Assembly (NCBI GenBank): GCA_024276495.1
Contig: JAJRXC010000079.1
Location: 1-42,849, forward strand
Direction: 5' to 3'
DNA: 42,849 bases
Origin: Actinomycetes bacterium
GTDB lineage: Bacteria; Actinomycetota; Acidimicrobiia; Acidimicrobiales; Aldehydirespiratoraceae
The position numbers were made by a program, and so were the translations under genes. Under the pieces are notes generated by a model. That model was given only the letters and a program-made list of their open reading frames with translations. It was not told where the DNA came from and made no database searches. Below are positions 26,598 through 33,972 of the stretch, piece after piece. Within the stretch, counting starts at the first letter, position 1. Each line of letters begins with the position of its first letter.

Positions 26598-27748
26598 CGG
26601 CGGCGGCCTTCTCCGAGCACGGCGGAGCTGTCCCTGTCGCGAAGCTCGCGGGGAGCGACGTCGCGAGACCGGCGGAGAACGACGCTCGGTTCGAACGACG
26701 TTGTCAGATGATCCGGCGGTGGCCGGCGCCCCCCGTCTGGCTGGCGAGTGCCGGTGCCGCCGACGAAGCGTTCATGGAGTCGGTCGGCGAGCTCTCGGCA
26801 GCGGGAATGCTCGAACACGCGCCTGAGCCGGCCCTTCATCAGCGCGCGGCCGCCGTGATACGCACCCACTAATCCCCCGGTCAGTGCGGCGACCTTCGCC
26901 GCGTTGTGCTCGGCGTCGCACGCAGCGGCGACCGCGGCGAGCGGGTCTTCCGCGTGGTCGAAGAAGACCACGAGCGCGTCTGTCAGCACCGAGATCCCGC
27001 TGGAACGAGTCTCCGGATCGTCGGCAACCCATCGTTCGTCGGGCGGCCCGGCGGTCCGCTCGATGGCGTCGATCATCTCCCGAGAGGCGAAGTTCTCCAG
27101 GACAGCCGCGAGCTCGGTAGCGAACACCCGTCGGTCCAGCCCGCGAGCCGGCGTGCGGGTCAGACGCGCGACGGCGTAGGCCTGCGCGATACCGCATGCG
27201 ATCGCATCTCGGTGGGTGTGGGAGACCACGGCACTACGGGCGACCTCGCGGCGCAGCTTCTCCAAGTCGCGACCAAAAGCGAGACCGAGCGGCGCGGCGC
27301 GCAACGCGACGCCGGCATCGGCACGCGCTTCGCGAGGCCGGACCTGCACCGGTAAGGCCATCCACAGGTCCGGAAGCCATATTCGGGCGTCCGGATCGGA
27401 CACGGCGAGCTGAAGCGAGGAGGCGGGGGCACGGGCGATCACGTGAAAATAATCCGGGTGACGGTCGCCACCGATGAGCAGCGCGATCGCGACCCTCTCG
27501 CCGCCCAGGGTCGAAAAGTCGAACAAGCTCCTTGGCTTCCAGCGCGTCTCGGAAAGCTCGATGCCTGCCTGCTCGGCGATCGTCCAGGCGACACTGGCAC
27601 GGCAATGCGCCCCGAGCATGGCGCCACGGTATCGATCGACCTCGGGCGCGTGGGCCATGTCGATGAACAGCTCCGCGGCTGGTCCGGCGGGTCCTTCGGG
27701 CATCAGATCTCGCTCGATCAGTTCCCGGTCGATCTGCTCGTCGTCCAC
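26588..27748 (-). CDS. Degenerate ADP-ribosylglycohydrolase-like protein
   Basis: The 386-residue product follows the layout of ADP-ribosylglycohydrolases (DraG/ARH): an RYRGAMLGA opening near residue 38, a central VVSHTHRDAIACGIAQAYAVA helix, and a C-terminal AACDAEHNAAKVAALTGGLVG helix followed by AYHGG. In active members the last helix begins GGDTDT, with metal-binding aspartates; here it reads ACDAEHN, and the N-terminal TDDT motif is also missing. Loss of magnesium binding is therefore likely, and a catalytic role is doubtful. I chose the GTG at 27748 because AGGAGG lies 9 bp upstream; a TTG start at 27793 is possible. The tail after about residue 335 is Arg-rich and of unclear fold. Confidence 0.65.
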   Translation of the reverse strand: MDDEQIDRELIERDLMPEGPAGPAAELFIDMAHAPEVDRYRGAMLGAHCRASVAWTIAEQAGIELSETRWKPRSLFDFSTLGGERVAIALLIGGDRHPDYFHVIARAPASSLQLAVSDPDARIWLPDLWMALPVQVRPREARADAGVALRAAPLGLAFGRDLEKLRREVARSAVVSHTHRDAIACGIAQAYAVARLTRTPARGLDRRVFATELAAVLENFASREMIDAIERTAGPPDERWVADDPETRSSGISVLTDALVVFFDHAEDPLAAVAAACDAEHNAAKVAALTGGLVGAYHGGRALMKGRLRRVFEHSRCRELADRLHERFVGGTGTRQPDGGRRPPPDHLTTSFEPSVVLRRSRDVAPRELRDRDSSAVLGEGRRRYS

Positions 27749-28068
27749 CGATCCGGTCCTCCTCGCCAGCCAAACGCCTCCGGTGATGTTCAAGTCGCCG
27801 GGTGCCGTGACATCGGGCCGATCTACAGGGACTCGCCGTTCTCCACACTGCCTCTGCCGCGGGCCGAGAGGCTTGGCAGGAATGCGGGGTCCGGCGGCGG
27901 CACCGTCCGGCCGCCGCCGACTCGAGCCTTGGTGGGCGCAATCGGGACTGAGGCCACGGGTGCGCGCCGGCCCGCTTCAGTCGGGCGACTCGCCGAGAAA
28001 CTGGCATCTGGACGACGACCGGGGTCTCACCTCGGGCCTGTCAGGAAGATGACTCGGTCGAGGTTGAT
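27749..28068. other. Gene-free stretch with one strong hairpin
   Basis: These 320 bases separate the ADP-ribosylglycohydrolase-like gene from the DprA-like gene and hold no convincing gene on either strand. At 27892-27919 CGGCGGCGG pairs perfectly with CCGCCGCCG across a 10-base loop, which could end the DprA-like transcript. The part nearest 27749 should carry the promoter of the minus-strand gene; I cannot pick -35 and -10 boxes with confidence. Confidence 0.5.
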
Positions 28069-28722
28069 TCAGATGCCGAGGCCGAGCTGAGCCGTGGTTT
28101 CGGGGCGGGTGGGCTGCACCGCCTCGAGCGGTTGCCAGGTCGCGAGGTCGCTGACCGCTTCGGCTCCTTTCTCCACCAGCGCCGGGTTTCCCGGTCCCGC
28201 TCCGGGGCCGGTCCAGACGGCAACGGAACCGAACCGCCGCCGAAGCGCTTCGGAGGCGCCGGCCCAGGTGCCGCCGCTGTTGATGCCGCTCGCGACGACG
28301 AGGGTTGCGACTGCGAGCGCGTAGATCAGCTTGTTGCGACCCATGGCGCTGCCGACGCTGAACCGTTCGCCTGGGGCGAACGCCGACACGAGCAGTAGGC
28401 GCTCCTCGGCAACAGCACCGCGGAGCTCCTTTCGACGCCCGGCCCGTTCCAGGCCTTCGGCAGTCACGCCGACACTCGGGATCTCGGCGCGGTAGGCAGC
28501 GTCCATCGAAAGGATGTCGACGCCTTTGGCCCCGCCAGACACGATGCCCGCGCCGACGCGAGATGCGACGACGGCGACCCCCTTCGCGCGCGGCCACGCC
28601 CTTTGCGGAGTGATCACCACATGTTCGGGAACTCGCAACCCAAGCTGCGAGATCGCAGATAGCGACCTGCCAACCGTGTCCGAGACCGCTTCTGCGTCGG
28701 CGACCGCACCGCGACGCGCCAC
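28069..28722 (-). CDS. Shortened DprA/Smf-like SLOG-domain protein
   Basis: The 217-residue product has the second half of a DprA-type Rossmann (SLOG) fold: VSGGAKGVDILSMDAA, then EERLLLVSAFAPGERFSVGS, the signature AMGRNKLIYALA, and the SGGTWAGASEALRR strand-loop. DprA proteins load RecA on single-stranded DNA in transformation; SLOG proteins also act as nucleotide sensors in defence. The N-terminal domain is missing, and in VAVVASRVGAGIVSGGAKG the first strand (usually ending VGSR) joins almost directly to the GxxSGGARG strand. About 20 residues usually lie between these, so an in-frame internal deletion is likely. The start is a GTG. It is divergent from the nuclease-fold gene. It may be a remnant rather than a working protein. 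Confidence 0.65.
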   Translation of the reverse strand: MARRGAVADAEAVSDTVGRSLSAISQLGLRVPEHVVITPQRAWPRAKGVAVVASRVGAGIVSGGAKGVDILSMDAAYRAEIPSVGVTAEGLERAGRRKELRGAVAEERLLLVSAFAPGERFSVGSAMGRNKLIYALAVATLVVASGINSGGTWAGASEALRRRFGSVAVWTGPGAGPGNPALVEKGAEAVSDLATWQPLEAVQPTRPETTAQLGLGI

Positions 28723-28789
28723 CCGACCATGCGACTTGTTCGGATCTCTAGCCGGGGGCAGGATCCTTCACTGGGGGAGGAGAGAAGCA

Positions 28790-30226
28790 ATGGCGGTCGA
28801 GACCACGAAACGAGACTGGCAACCGGTATTCCCAGGATGGGCATTGGAGCCGGCCGGATGGCGCGACCGCAACAGACGCCCGGGGTGGATCAGTCGCTAC
28901 ACGACGGTTGGGGCGATGCCGGCCGGCTACCGATTTCCAAGCCACGATCCTCGTCTTGCCTACGGGCTCGCCTCCGTACTCATCGCTCGCCCCTTGCACC
29001 AGCCGGAGCTTGGTTCAGACACCAAGTTCTGGGTGACAATCGCGCGGCGTCTGCTCCAGCGCGGCACACTGCCACCGATCGGAGGGACCGGTGCCGCTGA
29101 AGTCACCGAGGCAGTGCTCTGGGCTCTCTTCCCGCCCAAAGACCACGAAGTCGATCCGGCTTTAGACCTTCATCCCACGTTCGAAGTCCCCTTCTTTCGA
29201 GTCGCGACCGAGTCACATTCGGCGCAAGCCCAGTTCCTGTTTCCGCAGGCTCCGCTCGAAGCAGCAGGCGGCTCGTCGAGCCGTCAGACAACGCGGTGGA
29301 TCGACTTTCTGCTCTCCTGCCCTGGAGGGGCGACGGCGGCCCTCAAAATCGACGGTGACCATCGAAGCCGACTCGCCGAGGACGCCCAGCGCGACAGCGC
29401 ACTCGCCGACAACGGCATTGTCGTCTGCCGCGCCGATGGCCCGTCCTCGCTCGCTCCCGGCGGCGACCTGCTCTCAGCGGTCGCTTCGTGTCAGCCAGAA
29501 CCTTGTGACGCAGACGAAGCGAGGACCTGGCGCGAGACGCTGCGAGCCGCACGTTTCGTCTATGGGATCATCGAGGCCGTCGCCGCGGGACTCCTGACTC
29601 CGGGAGCCGCCGCGTGGCACGTTGCCGCTCCGTACGGAGTCGGTGACCGCGACTTCTTGGGATCGGTGCTCGAGGCAATCGCCGCGTTGGACGTGCTTTG
29701 GACGACAGGCGTAATGCCCACTGAGATCAGGCTCGATGGCGATACGACACCCCTTTGGAGTCGCCCATCCTCGCTTTCAGAGTCGTCGCGCGAGTCCACC
29801 GCATCCATCAGCGTCGACTTTGCACCGACGTGGGCCTCCCTCCCTCGGCCGAACGGAACGAATACCGAGGTTGTGATCAGAGGGGTGCCACTCCCCTCCC
29901 ACGCGAGATGGGACTCACCGTTGTCCCTCGAACGAAGAGCACTCGCAGCCGATTCCGGCGAACGCGACGCCGGCCGCCAATCGAAGCGACGGCCCGCGAT
30001 CATCGTCGAGATCGACACCGACAGCGCGGCCGTCCTCGCCATCCACGGCACCGGTTCGGCCGTTGCCCACGGCGGAGGACGCCGCCTGGCATCGTGGCGG
30101 ACACTGAAGCTGCGCAAGCCATCGGTGGTCTCCCCCCGAACCGTGTGGGTCCCGCTTCGCACCCTCGGCCCATTCATCTCCGAGCTCGACCACGACGACC
30201 GCCAGCGATTCGGCATCGGCCGCTGA
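28790..30226 (+). CDS. Protein with a Vsr/DUF559-type nuclease fold, otherwise unrecognised
   Basis: The 478-residue protein follows a strong ribosome site (GGGGGAGGAGAG). Around residues 165-215 the sequence TTRWIDFLLSC, ALKIDGDHRSR, DAQRDSALADNGIVVCR follows the Vsr/DUF559-type endonuclease fold. Relatives usually read vDF...viEvDG..H...RD..L...G..V.R. Here the Asp of the first strand and the Asp-Gly-x-His segment are kept, but the usual Glu before xDG is Lys, so catalysis is uncertain. The flanking 160 N-terminal and 260 C-terminal residues match nothing I know; a C-terminal beta region includes RPAIIVEIDTDSAAVLAI. It is divergent from the DprA-like gene with a 67-bp shared promoter region. 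Confidence 0.65.
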   Translation: MAVETTKRDWQPVFPGWALEPAGWRDRNRRPGWISRYTTVGAMPAGYRFPSHDPRLAYGLASVLIARPLHQPELGSDTKFWVTIARRLLQRGTLPPIGGTGAAEVTEAVLWALFPPKDHEVDPALDLHPTFEVPFFRVATESHSAQAQFLFPQAPLEAAGGSSSRQTTRWIDFLLSCPGGATAALKIDGDHRSRLAEDAQRDSALADNGIVVCRADGPSSLAPGGDLLSAVASCQPEPCDADEARTWRETLRAARFVYGIIEAVAAGLLTPGAAAWHVAAPYGVGDRDFLGSVLEAIAALDVLWTTGVMPTEIRLDGDTTPLWSRPSSLSESSRESTASISVDFAPTWASLPRPNGTNTEVVIRGVPLPSHARWDSPLSLERRALAADSGERDAGRQSKRRPAIIVEIDTDSAAVLAIHGTGSAVAHGGGRRLASWRTLKLRKPSVVSPRTVWVPLRTLGPFISELDHDDRQRFGIGR

Positions 30227-30266
30227 GCGACCGAACGCCGTCACCGGGGTTCGGTAGAGTCGTGCC

Positions 30267-30452
30267 ATGCCCGACAACAGCAGGATCCTCACCGCCGAAG
30301 AGCTCGACGCGATGACCCCGGATCAACGCGCCGCGGCATTCGACGAACGCGTTGTCCATGACCTCGATGAGCTTCCCGCGAAGTTTCGGGCTCGCATCAT
30401 GGAAACGGGGAAGCGTCTCGCCGACGAGCTTCCGTCCACCACTCCCGAGTGA
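30267..30452 (+). CDS. Putative antitoxin of a ParE/RelE-like module
   Basis: The 61-residue acidic protein (LTAEELDAMTPDQRAAAFDE, then ELPAKFRARIMETGKRLADE) is of a size typical of antitoxins. It ends in a TGA that overlaps the GTG start of the next gene (GTGA), so the two are coupled. No ribbon-helix-helix or HTH is obvious. The role is inferred from size, gene order and partner. The ATG is preceded by a weak ribosome site. Confidence 0.7.
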   Translation: MPDNSRILTAEELDAMTPDQRAAAFDERVVHDLDELPAKFRARIMETGKRLADELPSTTPE

Positions 30453-30748
30453 CGGACCGGCGCGAAGTCCGCGTCGCTCAGCGATTCTTCGATCGACTCG
30501 ACGAGCTACTCCCCGAGCACCGCTCTGCCGCGGGAACACCGTCGACAACAGACTTCCTCCTTCACGACATGCCCCGGATCATCGACATGCTCGCCGAGGA
30601 CTACGAGGGCGCCACGTTGCCGGTCGACAACGAGCCCCGAATCCGCATGCTGATCGCCGGCGGCTCCCTCGTTCGTTTCATCGTCATCTACGCGATCCTC
30701 GCACCGGATGGTTCGGTTGACATCGTGGAGCTGGAACTCGACCGCTGA
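30449..30748 (+). CDS. Putative ParE/RelE-fold toxin
   Basis: The 99-residue product (GTG start) follows the RelE/ParE pattern: an N-terminal amphipathic helix (RVAQRFFDRLDELLPEHR), then PRIRMLIAGGSLVRFIVIYA as the beta hairpin, and a final strand SVDIVELELDR. Toxins of this superfamily cut mRNA on the ribosome or inhibit gyrase; which applies here cannot be told. PSTTDFLLHDMPRIIDML in the middle is longer than in many family members. It overlaps the putative antitoxin by 4 bp in the usual antitoxin-first order. Confidence 0.7.
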   Translation: MTDRREVRVAQRFFDRLDELLPEHRSAAGTPSTTDFLLHDMPRIIDMLAEDYEGATLPVDNEPRIRMLIAGGSLVRFIVIYAILAPDGSVDIVELELDR

Positions 30749-30943
30749 CGGTGCGCCCGCAGGCCGGCGCCGCGTGTGCGTCGTGGCTCTGTCGGCCGTC
30801 GTGCTTACTCGGACCCGGGCCTGGCCGGAATCATTGATCGACCAACGCAAACTTTGCTTTCGATTCAGCAACGTTCCCGTCGACGTGTTCTGGGAGAGAA
30901 CGAGTCATCTCGCATGTCTGGCCAAGTGGTCGTGCTCCCGGAC

Positions 30944-31279
30944 TCAGCCGTCGATGTCGAGCAACGTGGGCGAGCACCTCTCGGATCCGGCGGAGGTCGA
31001 CAGCCCCCACGTTGCCGCGCACCTGGTCCGTTCGAACCGTCGAGACGGCTCGAACATGTTGGCATTACGCCGCAGATCGGGCCTGCAGCCCGTTGGCGGG
31101 GGTCCGGTTCGAGCACCACCTCGGATGCGAACGCCCGGACGGTCGTCGTCAACGGCACCATCGGGAGAACGCTCGGTCCGGCGTGGAGAACCCACTGGGC
31201 AGTGACCACTACCGCCGGTTGCCGGAAGCCGGCCTCGCGACCGGTTGGCGGGCCCAGGTCGAGGTCGACGACGTCACCC
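30944..31279 (-). pseudogene. Decayed MazF/PemK-family toxin gene
   Basis: Reading leftward from 31279, one frame gives GDVVDLDLGPPTGREAGF, QPAVVVTAQWVLHAGPSV, VPLTTTVRAFASEVVLEP, a clear MazF N-terminus. At GACCCCCGCC one extra C shifts the frame, after which the next frame gives PANGLQARSAA, a TAA where CAA (Gln) would be expected, then CQHVRAVSTVR and VRGNVGAVDLRRIREVL. A second shift near the end restores LLDIDG and a TGA. The restored length (about 110 codons) is normal. No start codon is seen at the expected site. Two frameshifts and one nonsense codon make this a pseudogene. Confidence 0.85.
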
Positions 31280-31348
31280 GAGATCGCCGGCCGGCCGCTT
31301 CAAGAGCACGTGGGTGTCGGTATCGATCCGCACGCTGGTACTTCCCAT
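31274..31348 (-). pseudogene. Remnant of the antitoxin gene of the decayed MazF module
   Basis: An ATG at 31348 opens MGSTSVRIDTDTHVLLKRPA and runs 24 codons to a TGA at 31274, overlapping the start of the decayed toxin. The VRIDxDTH..LK opening is typical of ribbon-helix-helix antitoxins. Full-length ones are two to three times longer, so the rest has probably been deleted. The evidence rests on the short match and on position. Confidence 0.6.
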
Positions 31349-31434
31349 GCACCCGGGCAGACACAGCTGAATTCGAATATGCATGCAGCCTTGCCATCGA
31401 CAGCCGTGCTCAACCCGAGAACGAGCTGCGCGAT

Positions 31435-31983
31435 CTACGCCTTACCGGCGGCAGTGAACGCCTCGTCGAGCGACTCGGTGACGCCGAGCTCTGCGGCCCA
31501 GTGCCAAAGGTAGGCCACGTCGAGCTCTTGCGCCACGAGCACCGCTACCACGTCGCGGAACTGGCGCTCGGAGTCCGAAAGAGCCCGCCACTCCAGCTTC
31601 GCCAGAACCGTATCCTCCGCCGTGGCGATGAACAGCTCCACCCCGCCGATGACTGCCGGCTCGCGGCGACCGAACTCCTCGCGACTGAACGCACGGTCTT
31701 TGCGCACGATCAGATCGACCTTCCACCCCGTGTCGGTGTCGATCACGTTGCACATGCCGCGTCGGCGAACCGCCTCGACGGCATCGTCCACGTAGTACCG
31801 AGACCGGTCGAGGGCAGCAACGAAGCGACCGATCGACTCGAGCGTCGGGTCGATGACCATGTCGACATCACGGGTCATTCTCGGCTCACCGTGGTAGGTG
31901 CTCGCCATCGAACCCGCCAGCATGTGCGGAATCTCGGCGCCGTCGAGAAGGGCGACGACCGCGCTCAGGAACTCGAACTGCAT
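31435..31983 (-). CDS. MNT/AbiEii-like nucleotidyltransferase
   Basis: The 182-residue product has the minimal nucleotidyltransferase layout: GS at residues 24-25 in MLAGSMASTYHGEPR, the DxD metal motif RDVDMVID (Asp39, Asp41), and a third acidic residue in WKVDLIV (Asp90). A helical C-terminus (EDTVLAKLEWRALSDSERQF) follows, as in AbiEii/DUF6036-type proteins. Such enzymes can act as toxins that add nucleotides to tRNA, or as partners in type VII systems; the target here is unknown. It overlaps the small upstream gene, consistent with a two-gene module. All catalytic residues look intact. Confidence 0.85.
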   Translation of the reverse strand: MQFEFLSAVVALLDGAEIPHMLAGSMASTYHGEPRMTRDVDMVIDPTLESIGRFVAALDRSRYYVDDAVEAVRRRGMCNVIDTDTGWKVDLIVRKDRAFSREEFGRREPAVIGGVELFIATAEDTVLAKLEWRALSDSERQFRDVVAVLVAQELDVAYLWHWAAELGVTESLDEAFTAAGKA

Positions 31984-32204
31984 CGGGCCACACGATCAGC
32001 GATCTCGTCGCCGTGCAGGAGCCGCAACCATTCGACGGACACCTCGGCATCTGACCACTCGGGGTGTCGCGCCCGGATGCCCGCAACCGCGATGACCTTC
32101 GCTTCCTCCGCCATCTCGACTGCACAGGCCACCCGCTCCGCGCCGTCCATCGACGCGAAGATGCCCGACAGCCGGCGCCGCACGTGGGGTGGGGTGTCGG
32201 TCAT
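31965..32204 (-). CDS. Small partner of the nucleotidyltransferase, putative antitoxin
   Basis: The 79-residue protein (from MTDTPPHVRRRLSGIF) has an ERVACAVEMAEEAKVIAVAG helix and an IRARHPEWSDAEVSVEWLRL segment. Small proteins of this type commonly precede nucleotidyltransferase genes in Actinobacteria and Cyanobacteria. It overlaps the next gene by 19 bp. A start two codons upstream (32210) is equally possible. The antitoxin role is inferred from pairing and is not established. Confidence 0.75.
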   Translation of the reverse strand: MTDTPPHVRRRLSGIFASMDGAERVACAVEMAEEAKVIAVAGIRARHPEWSDAEVSVEWLRLLHGDEIADRVARCSSSS

Positions 32205-32328
32205 GCCCATGCGACAACTGTAGACGCCCCCACCGACACCGCTCAGCCTGCAGTGACCGCCTTGCCGCCAGCCTGGCCGGTTGCCCCTATCGCACTACTC
32301 CGGGTAGGACCTGAGTACGAAAGGGAGT

Positions 32329-32538
32329 GTGAGCCTGCCCGACGAGGACGACGAGGACGTTGTCTTCCTCGATGCCTACGCCGAGACTCAGGGTTACGCG
32401 TCGAGATCCGCGGTTCTGCACAAGGCCGTCCGGCTCCTCCGGGCCAGCGAACTCGGACCCGTCTACGAGTCGGCCTGGGCCGAGTGGTCAAAAGCGGCGG
32501 TGACGAAGCCTGGGATGCCGCAGTCGCCGGCGGTGTGA
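32329..32538 (+). CDS. MazE-like ribbon-helix-helix antitoxin
   Basis: The 69-residue product (GTG start) reads SLPDEDDEDVVFLDAYAETQ, then RSAVLHKAVRLLRASELGPVY and ESAWAEW, the common antitoxin of MazF pairs in Actinobacteria. Relatives usually start MKVSVSLPDEDVxFLD. Here the codons before GTG are ACG AAA GGG AGT, so the canonical ATG position is ACG. The segment GACGAGGAC is also tandemly repeated (9 bp). The GGGAG ribosome site sits only one base before the GTG, which is poor spacing. Translation is therefore uncertain, although the toxin gene 4 bp downstream is intact. The toxin-binding C-terminus looks normal. Confidence 0.75.
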   Translation: MSLPDEDDEDVVFLDAYAETQGYASRSAVLHKAVRLLRASELGPVYESAWAEWSKAAVTKPGMPQSPAV

Positions 32539-32542
32539 GCTG

Positions 32543-32890
32543 ATGCGCCGAGGCGAGATCTGCCTCGTCGATCTCGAACCGGCACGTGGCTCGGAGGCCG
32601 ACAAGCGCCGGCCGGCGATCATCGTCAGCAACGACGGAGCCAACAGCACGGCCGAACGCCACCGGCGCGGCGTGGTGACCGTGGTGCCGGTCACCTCCAA
32701 CACCGCCCGCGTCCATCCCTTCCAGGTCCTGCTCGAGGCCGCCCGCACCGAGCTCGAGCGAGACTCGAAAGCCCAAGCCGAGCAAGTCCGATTCATCGAC
32801 GCGGAGCAAGTCGGCGAACGCGTCGGACGATTGCCGGCAGAACTCGTAGCGGAACTCGGCGAGGCCCTGCGTCTCCACCTCGCCCTCTGA
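32543..32890 (+). CDS. mazF: MazF/PemK-family mRNA interferase toxin
   Basis: The 115-residue product has the MazF core: MRRGEICLVDLEPARGSE near the start, RRPAIIVSNDGAN, VVTVVPVTSN, and the C-terminal EQVRFIDAEQVGERVGRLPAEL segment. MazF toxins cut single-stranded RNA at short motifs. The gene follows the antitoxin gene by 4 bp in the usual order. No damage is visible, in contrast to the related but decayed toxin on the other strand at 30944-31279. Confidence 0.9.
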   Translation: MRRGEICLVDLEPARGSEADKRRPAIIVSNDGANSTAERHRRGVVTVVPVTSNTARVHPFQVLLEAARTELERDSKAQAEQVRFIDAEQVGERVGRLPAELVAELGEALRLHLAL

Positions 32891-32941
32891 ACGGGTCGCG
32901 CAGATTCCTCGGCGGGAAACGGGTCACCATCGCCGAGCAGG

Positions 32942-32957
32942 AGCGGCAGCAGCCGCT
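32942..32957. terminator. Hairpin between convergent mazF and oxidoreductase genes
   Basis: AGCGGC (32942-32947), loop AGCA, GCCGCT (32952-32957). It lies after the mazF stop and touches the stop of the convergent oxidoreductase gene. The stem is perfect and lacks a T-run; it could serve both genes. Confidence 0.4.
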
Positions 32958-33972
32958 AACTCGGCCGAGTGGCGCCCGACAGTGGGGAGATGAGGGTCTT
33001 CCCGGCGCTGGTGTTGGCGATGAGGTCCGGCAGGCGTTGCGCCGCATCGTCGAGACCTGCGATGTGTTGCACCCTGGTGCGGTGCCCGTGTGGTCCGTAG
33101 AGTCGGCGAGCACGATGGATCGCTCGGATGCGGCGGGCAGGTGACAGGTTGTCGAGCCAGGCATAGATGCTGAACCCGGTCATGTGCTGCTGGCGGTAGG
33201 TCAGGTTGGTGAGCGCGTCGATGGTGACGGGCTCACCCGACAGCCGGCCGATGCTGATGAGCTCGGCGCGGTCCGGTAGCGCGTCCAGGAGGCTCGCGGC
33301 CAGCGTTCCGCCGACGGAATCGATCGCCGCGGTGGCCCCGGTTCGTTCGATCCACGACCCGAGCTGAGCCGGGAAGTCGTCCGTTGAGGAGTTCAGGACG
33401 ATCCGGGCACCGAGCCGATGGAGGATGTCCGCCTGCGTGTCGGAACGTACGACGTTGATGAGCGAGCGTCGACCACGGGTCACGCGGTTGAAGAGCTGAC
33501 CGACTTCGCTCGCCGCGGCGGTGAACACGACGGACTCGTGTCTCGATCGATCGAGCAGGTCGGTCAGCCCGACCGCGGTCATGCCGTTGGCGAGCAGGTT
33601 GACCGCGTCGGAGTCGTTGAACCGGTCGCCGAGTGGCACACAGAGGCTCACACCCGTGCACGCGTACTCGGCCCACGTGCCAGGGGACCCCGGCGGCGCG
33701 GCGAAGACCACACGACGCCCAACGAGGACTCGACCGAGTCCACCGCCGTGTCCGACGACGGTTCCCACTCCGACAGCGCCGGGTATGAACGGCGCGGGGG
33801 GAAGCGCCGGATACGTCCCTCTCAGGATCATCACATCGATCGGATTGACGGGGGCACAGTGGACCTTGATGAGAACCTGGTGCCGTCGCGGGCTCGGCCG
33901 CGCGACGTCATGCACGGCCAGGGCTCCGAGCGAGGGGTCGTGGTCCGACGCGACGACGGCCCGCATTGTCAT
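32956..33972 (-). CDS. Medium-chain (quinone oxidoreductase-like) dehydrogenase
   Basis: The 338-residue MDR-family protein has the N-terminal GroES-like fold (VLIKVHCAPVNPIDVMILRG, then VGVGTVVGHGG) and a nucleotide-binding fold with AAASEVGQLFNRV in the place of the usual AAAGGVG. It also has LGARIVLNSSTDDF and a DSVGG strand. Zinc-ligand motifs are absent, so it belongs with zinc-free NADPH quinone reductase or enoyl reductase types. The ATG at 33972 overlaps the haloalkane dehalogenase stop as ATGA; a second ATG at 33966 is possible. Coupling with the dehalogenase suggests it acts on a downstream aldehyde, enone or ketone product; that link is inference. Confidence 0.85.
   Translation of the reverse strand: MTMRAVVASDHDPSLGALAVHDVARPSPRRHQVLIKVHCAPVNPIDVMILRGTYPALPPAPFIPGAVGVGTVVGHGGGLGRVLVGRRVVFAAPPGSPGTWAEYACTGVSLCVPLGDRFNDSDAVNLLANGMTAVGLTDLLDRSRHESVVFTAAASEVGQLFNRVTRGRRSLINVVRSDTQADILHRLGARIVLNSSTDDFPAQLGSWIERTGATAAIDSVGGTLAASLLDALPDRAELISIGRLSGEPVTIDALTNLTYRQQHMTGFSIYAWLDNLSPARRIRAIHRARRLYGPHGHRTRVQHIAGLDDAAQRLPDLIANTSAGKTLISPLSGATRPS

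Noticed and set aside
30776-31513. A 245-codon plus-strand open frame in the apparent gap
   Set aside because: It has no recognisable features, and the opposite strand shows a decayed MazF that accounts for the stretch.
32959-32970. ACTCGGCCGAGT palindrome near the mazF/oxidoreductase junction
   Set aside because: It lies inside the oxidoreductase coding end and is a short GC palindrome of the kind expected by chance in this composition.
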